Source: Autumnicola lenta (GTDB taxonomy: Bacteria > Bacteroidota > Bacteroidia > Flavobacteriales > Flavobacteriaceae). Taken from it: a DNA stretch of 6,301 bases. Below are positions 5,745 to 6,301 of this stretch, in pieces. How positions within the stretch are numbered: the first letter of the stretch is position 1; each line of letters starts with the position of its first letter. The notes beneath the pieces were generated by a model that was not told where the DNA came from, ran no database searches, and was given only the letters and a program-made list of their open reading frames with translations. Made by a program: the position numbers and the translations under genes. The stretch covers positions 1-6,301 of the forward strand of contig NZ_JAVRHO010000045.1 in assembly GCF_031846515.1 (NCBI RefSeq). The letters run 5' to 3'.

Positions 5745-5774
5745 TTTGACGTTAGTCAGAATCTAAGAAAACCA

Positions 5775-6173
5775 ATGAAAACAATACTCTTTTTCCTGAT
5801 TTTAATTCTGGGAATTAATCAAGCCAATGCACAAACTAACTCAGAGAAAATACTGATTGGAAAATGGATTTTAGTTGAGGAAGCCGATTCTTTTCCAAGT
5901 GATATAGAGCCACTCGAGGAAACTGACTCTGACTCAGACTCTGATTCTAACTCAATGGCGGATTTAAATACCTATCTGACATTTAATAACGATGGATCGA
6001 TATTAGTCAATCAGATGGGAAATGAATATAAAGCGACTTATCGTCTTAATGATTCAACTCTGACTTTGGGAAATCGAATTTATTCAATAATTAAGCTGGA
6101 GAAAGAGGAACTGATTTACAAAGAAAAGGATGATTTTTTCAACACACATTATCGTTACAAGAAACTGAAATAA
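5775..6173 (+). CDS. Small secreted lipocalin-like protein
   Basis: A 132-residue protein with a clear signal peptide (MKTILFFLILILGINQANA, probable cleavage after A19), so it is periplasmic or secreted and not lipidated. The mature start NSEKILIGKWILVEEADS has the G-x-W motif typical of the first strand of small lipocalin-like domains in Bacteroidota. The following strands, LNTYLTFNNDGSILVNQ, YKATYRLNDSTLTLGNRIYSI and ELIYKEKDDFFNTHYRYKKL, fit a small beta barrel. Ligand and role are unknown. Residues 51-58 are a D-S dipeptide repeat encoded by four near-identical hexanucleotides (5925-5948), probably a flexible acidic loop of variable length. The gene starts 30 bases after the transposase stop and is followed after four bases by the insert's right arm and A6. 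Its original promoter context was probably displaced by the IS. Confidence 0.8.
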   Translation: MKTILFFLILILGINQANAQTNSEKILIGKWILVEEADSFPSDIEPLEETDSDSDSDSNSMADLNTYLTFNNDGSILVNQMGNEYKATYRLNDSTLTLGNRIYSIIKLEKEELIYKEKDDFFNTHYRYKKLK

Positions 6174-6187
6174 AGACGTGTGCTAAC

Positions 6188-6301
6188 AATATATAAAAAC
6201 AATGCTTAGACCTCTTTCGAATCGAAAGTCCGTGCTCGCTTGCAACGCCTGATTGTCCTGCGGACAATCAAGCTCGCCAGCTCGCACTGTTTTTATATGG
6301 G
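6188..6301 (+). repeat. A6, attC-like repeat, cut by window end
   Basis: The visible 114 bases start AAT then ATATAAAAACA and end TGTTTTTATAT-GGG at the window edge, lacking only the final AC. Left and right arms pair over 11 bases with the same A-T outermost pair as A5. The apical hairpin GATTGTCC-TGC-GGACAATC is at 6251-6269. The left flank GTGTGCTAAC followed by AAT closely resembles the TAACAAT start of many integron attC sites. Another insert is expected immediately beyond the window. Confidence 0.75.

Larger units (their letters stand above)
4091..5747 (+). mobile_element. IS110-family insertion sequence, ends uncertain
   Basis: The element includes the DEDD transposase gene and a leader of nearly 300 bases. 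A long non-coding left end and a very short right end are typical of the IS110 group, which lack long terminal inverted repeats and make no sizeable target duplication. The limits given are outer estimates: the left one follows the insert's private arm and the right one precedes GACGTTAG at 5748-5755. Exact ends cannot be set from one copy. The IS1111 branch of this family is known to insert into integron attC sites; here the element lies next to an attC-like repeat but inside the insert. Confidence 0.55.
4081..6187 (+). mobile_element. Cassette-like insert carrying an IS110 element and a small gene
   Basis: A 2,107 bp unit whose ends, GTTAGCACAC (4081-4090) and GTGTGCTAAC (6178-6187), are perfectly complementary over ten bases. 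They therefore behave as the two ends of one original insert despite their distance. Without the transposase element the unit would be a few hundred bases around the lipocalin-like gene at 5775-6173, matching the size of the insert at 3489-3965. The simplest history is insertion of IS110 into an existing single-gene insert. Confidence 0.6.

Noticed and set aside
355..6301. CRISPR array
   Set aside because: The repeats are over 110 bp, the intervals range from 355 to 2,107 bp, and the inserts carry genes.
355..6301. A or B as ordinary MITEs with target-site duplications
   Set aside because: The flanks are complementary across each insert and not direct duplications, and terminal sequences differ between inserts. 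Shared transposon ends would be identical from copy to copy.

Overview
The window is AT-rich DNA that most resembles the genome of a Bacteroidota bacterium, probably of the Flavobacteriia. The reasons are short exported proteins and lipoproteins with the lipoboxes LTSC, LISC and LFSC, genes without Shine-Dalgarno sequences, strong A/T codon bias, and an IS110-type transposase. This placement is inference from style; no taxonomic marker gene is present.

The layout is a regular array. Six copies of a 115-117 bp imperfect palindrome, here called A (cores 364-480, 836-952, 2899-3013, 3372-3488, 3966-4080 and 6188-6301, the last cut by the window edge), all lie in the same orientation and alternate with unrelated inserts. 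The first five bases look like the tail of a seventh copy. Every complete insert starts with GTT and ends with AAC, and the bases next to these triplets form an inverted repeat private to that insert: GTTGTAAAA/TTTTACAAC, GTTGTGAAA/TTTCACAAC, GTTATATAC/GTATATAAC, GTTGCCAAA/TTTGGCAAC, GTTGGCGTTAATAC/GTACTAACGCCAAC (one mismatch) and GTTAGCACAC/GTGTGCTAAC. This is the arrangement of integron gene cassettes. There the attC site (RYYYAAC...GTTRRRY) is split between cassettes, and the two halves of the outer stem match within a cassette rather than within a repeat copy. I therefore read the window as part of an integron-like cassette array with long, VCR-sized attC-like sites. No integrase is in the window, and the match to the attC consensus is only partial.

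Inserts in order: B1 (6-363) is non-coding. B2 (481-835) is non-coding and related to B1. Insert 953-2898 carries three genes for exported proteins: a coiled-coil protein, a small lipoprotein and an acidic lipoprotein. B3 (3014-3371) is non-coding and related to B1 and B2. Insert 3489-3965 carries one small lipoprotein gene. Insert 4081-6187 carries an IS110-family element, with DEDD transposase and a long 5' leader that may hold a bridge RNA, followed by a small secreted lipocalin-like gene. All genes lie on the + strand, each followed by an A copy, as cassette genes are followed by attC. Apart from the transposase, all products carry a signal peptide or lipobox.

The B inserts consist of about three degenerate tandem units of about 92 bp with covarying outer arms. 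Nothing suggests that they are translated. I saw no tRNA, rRNA or CRISPR array.
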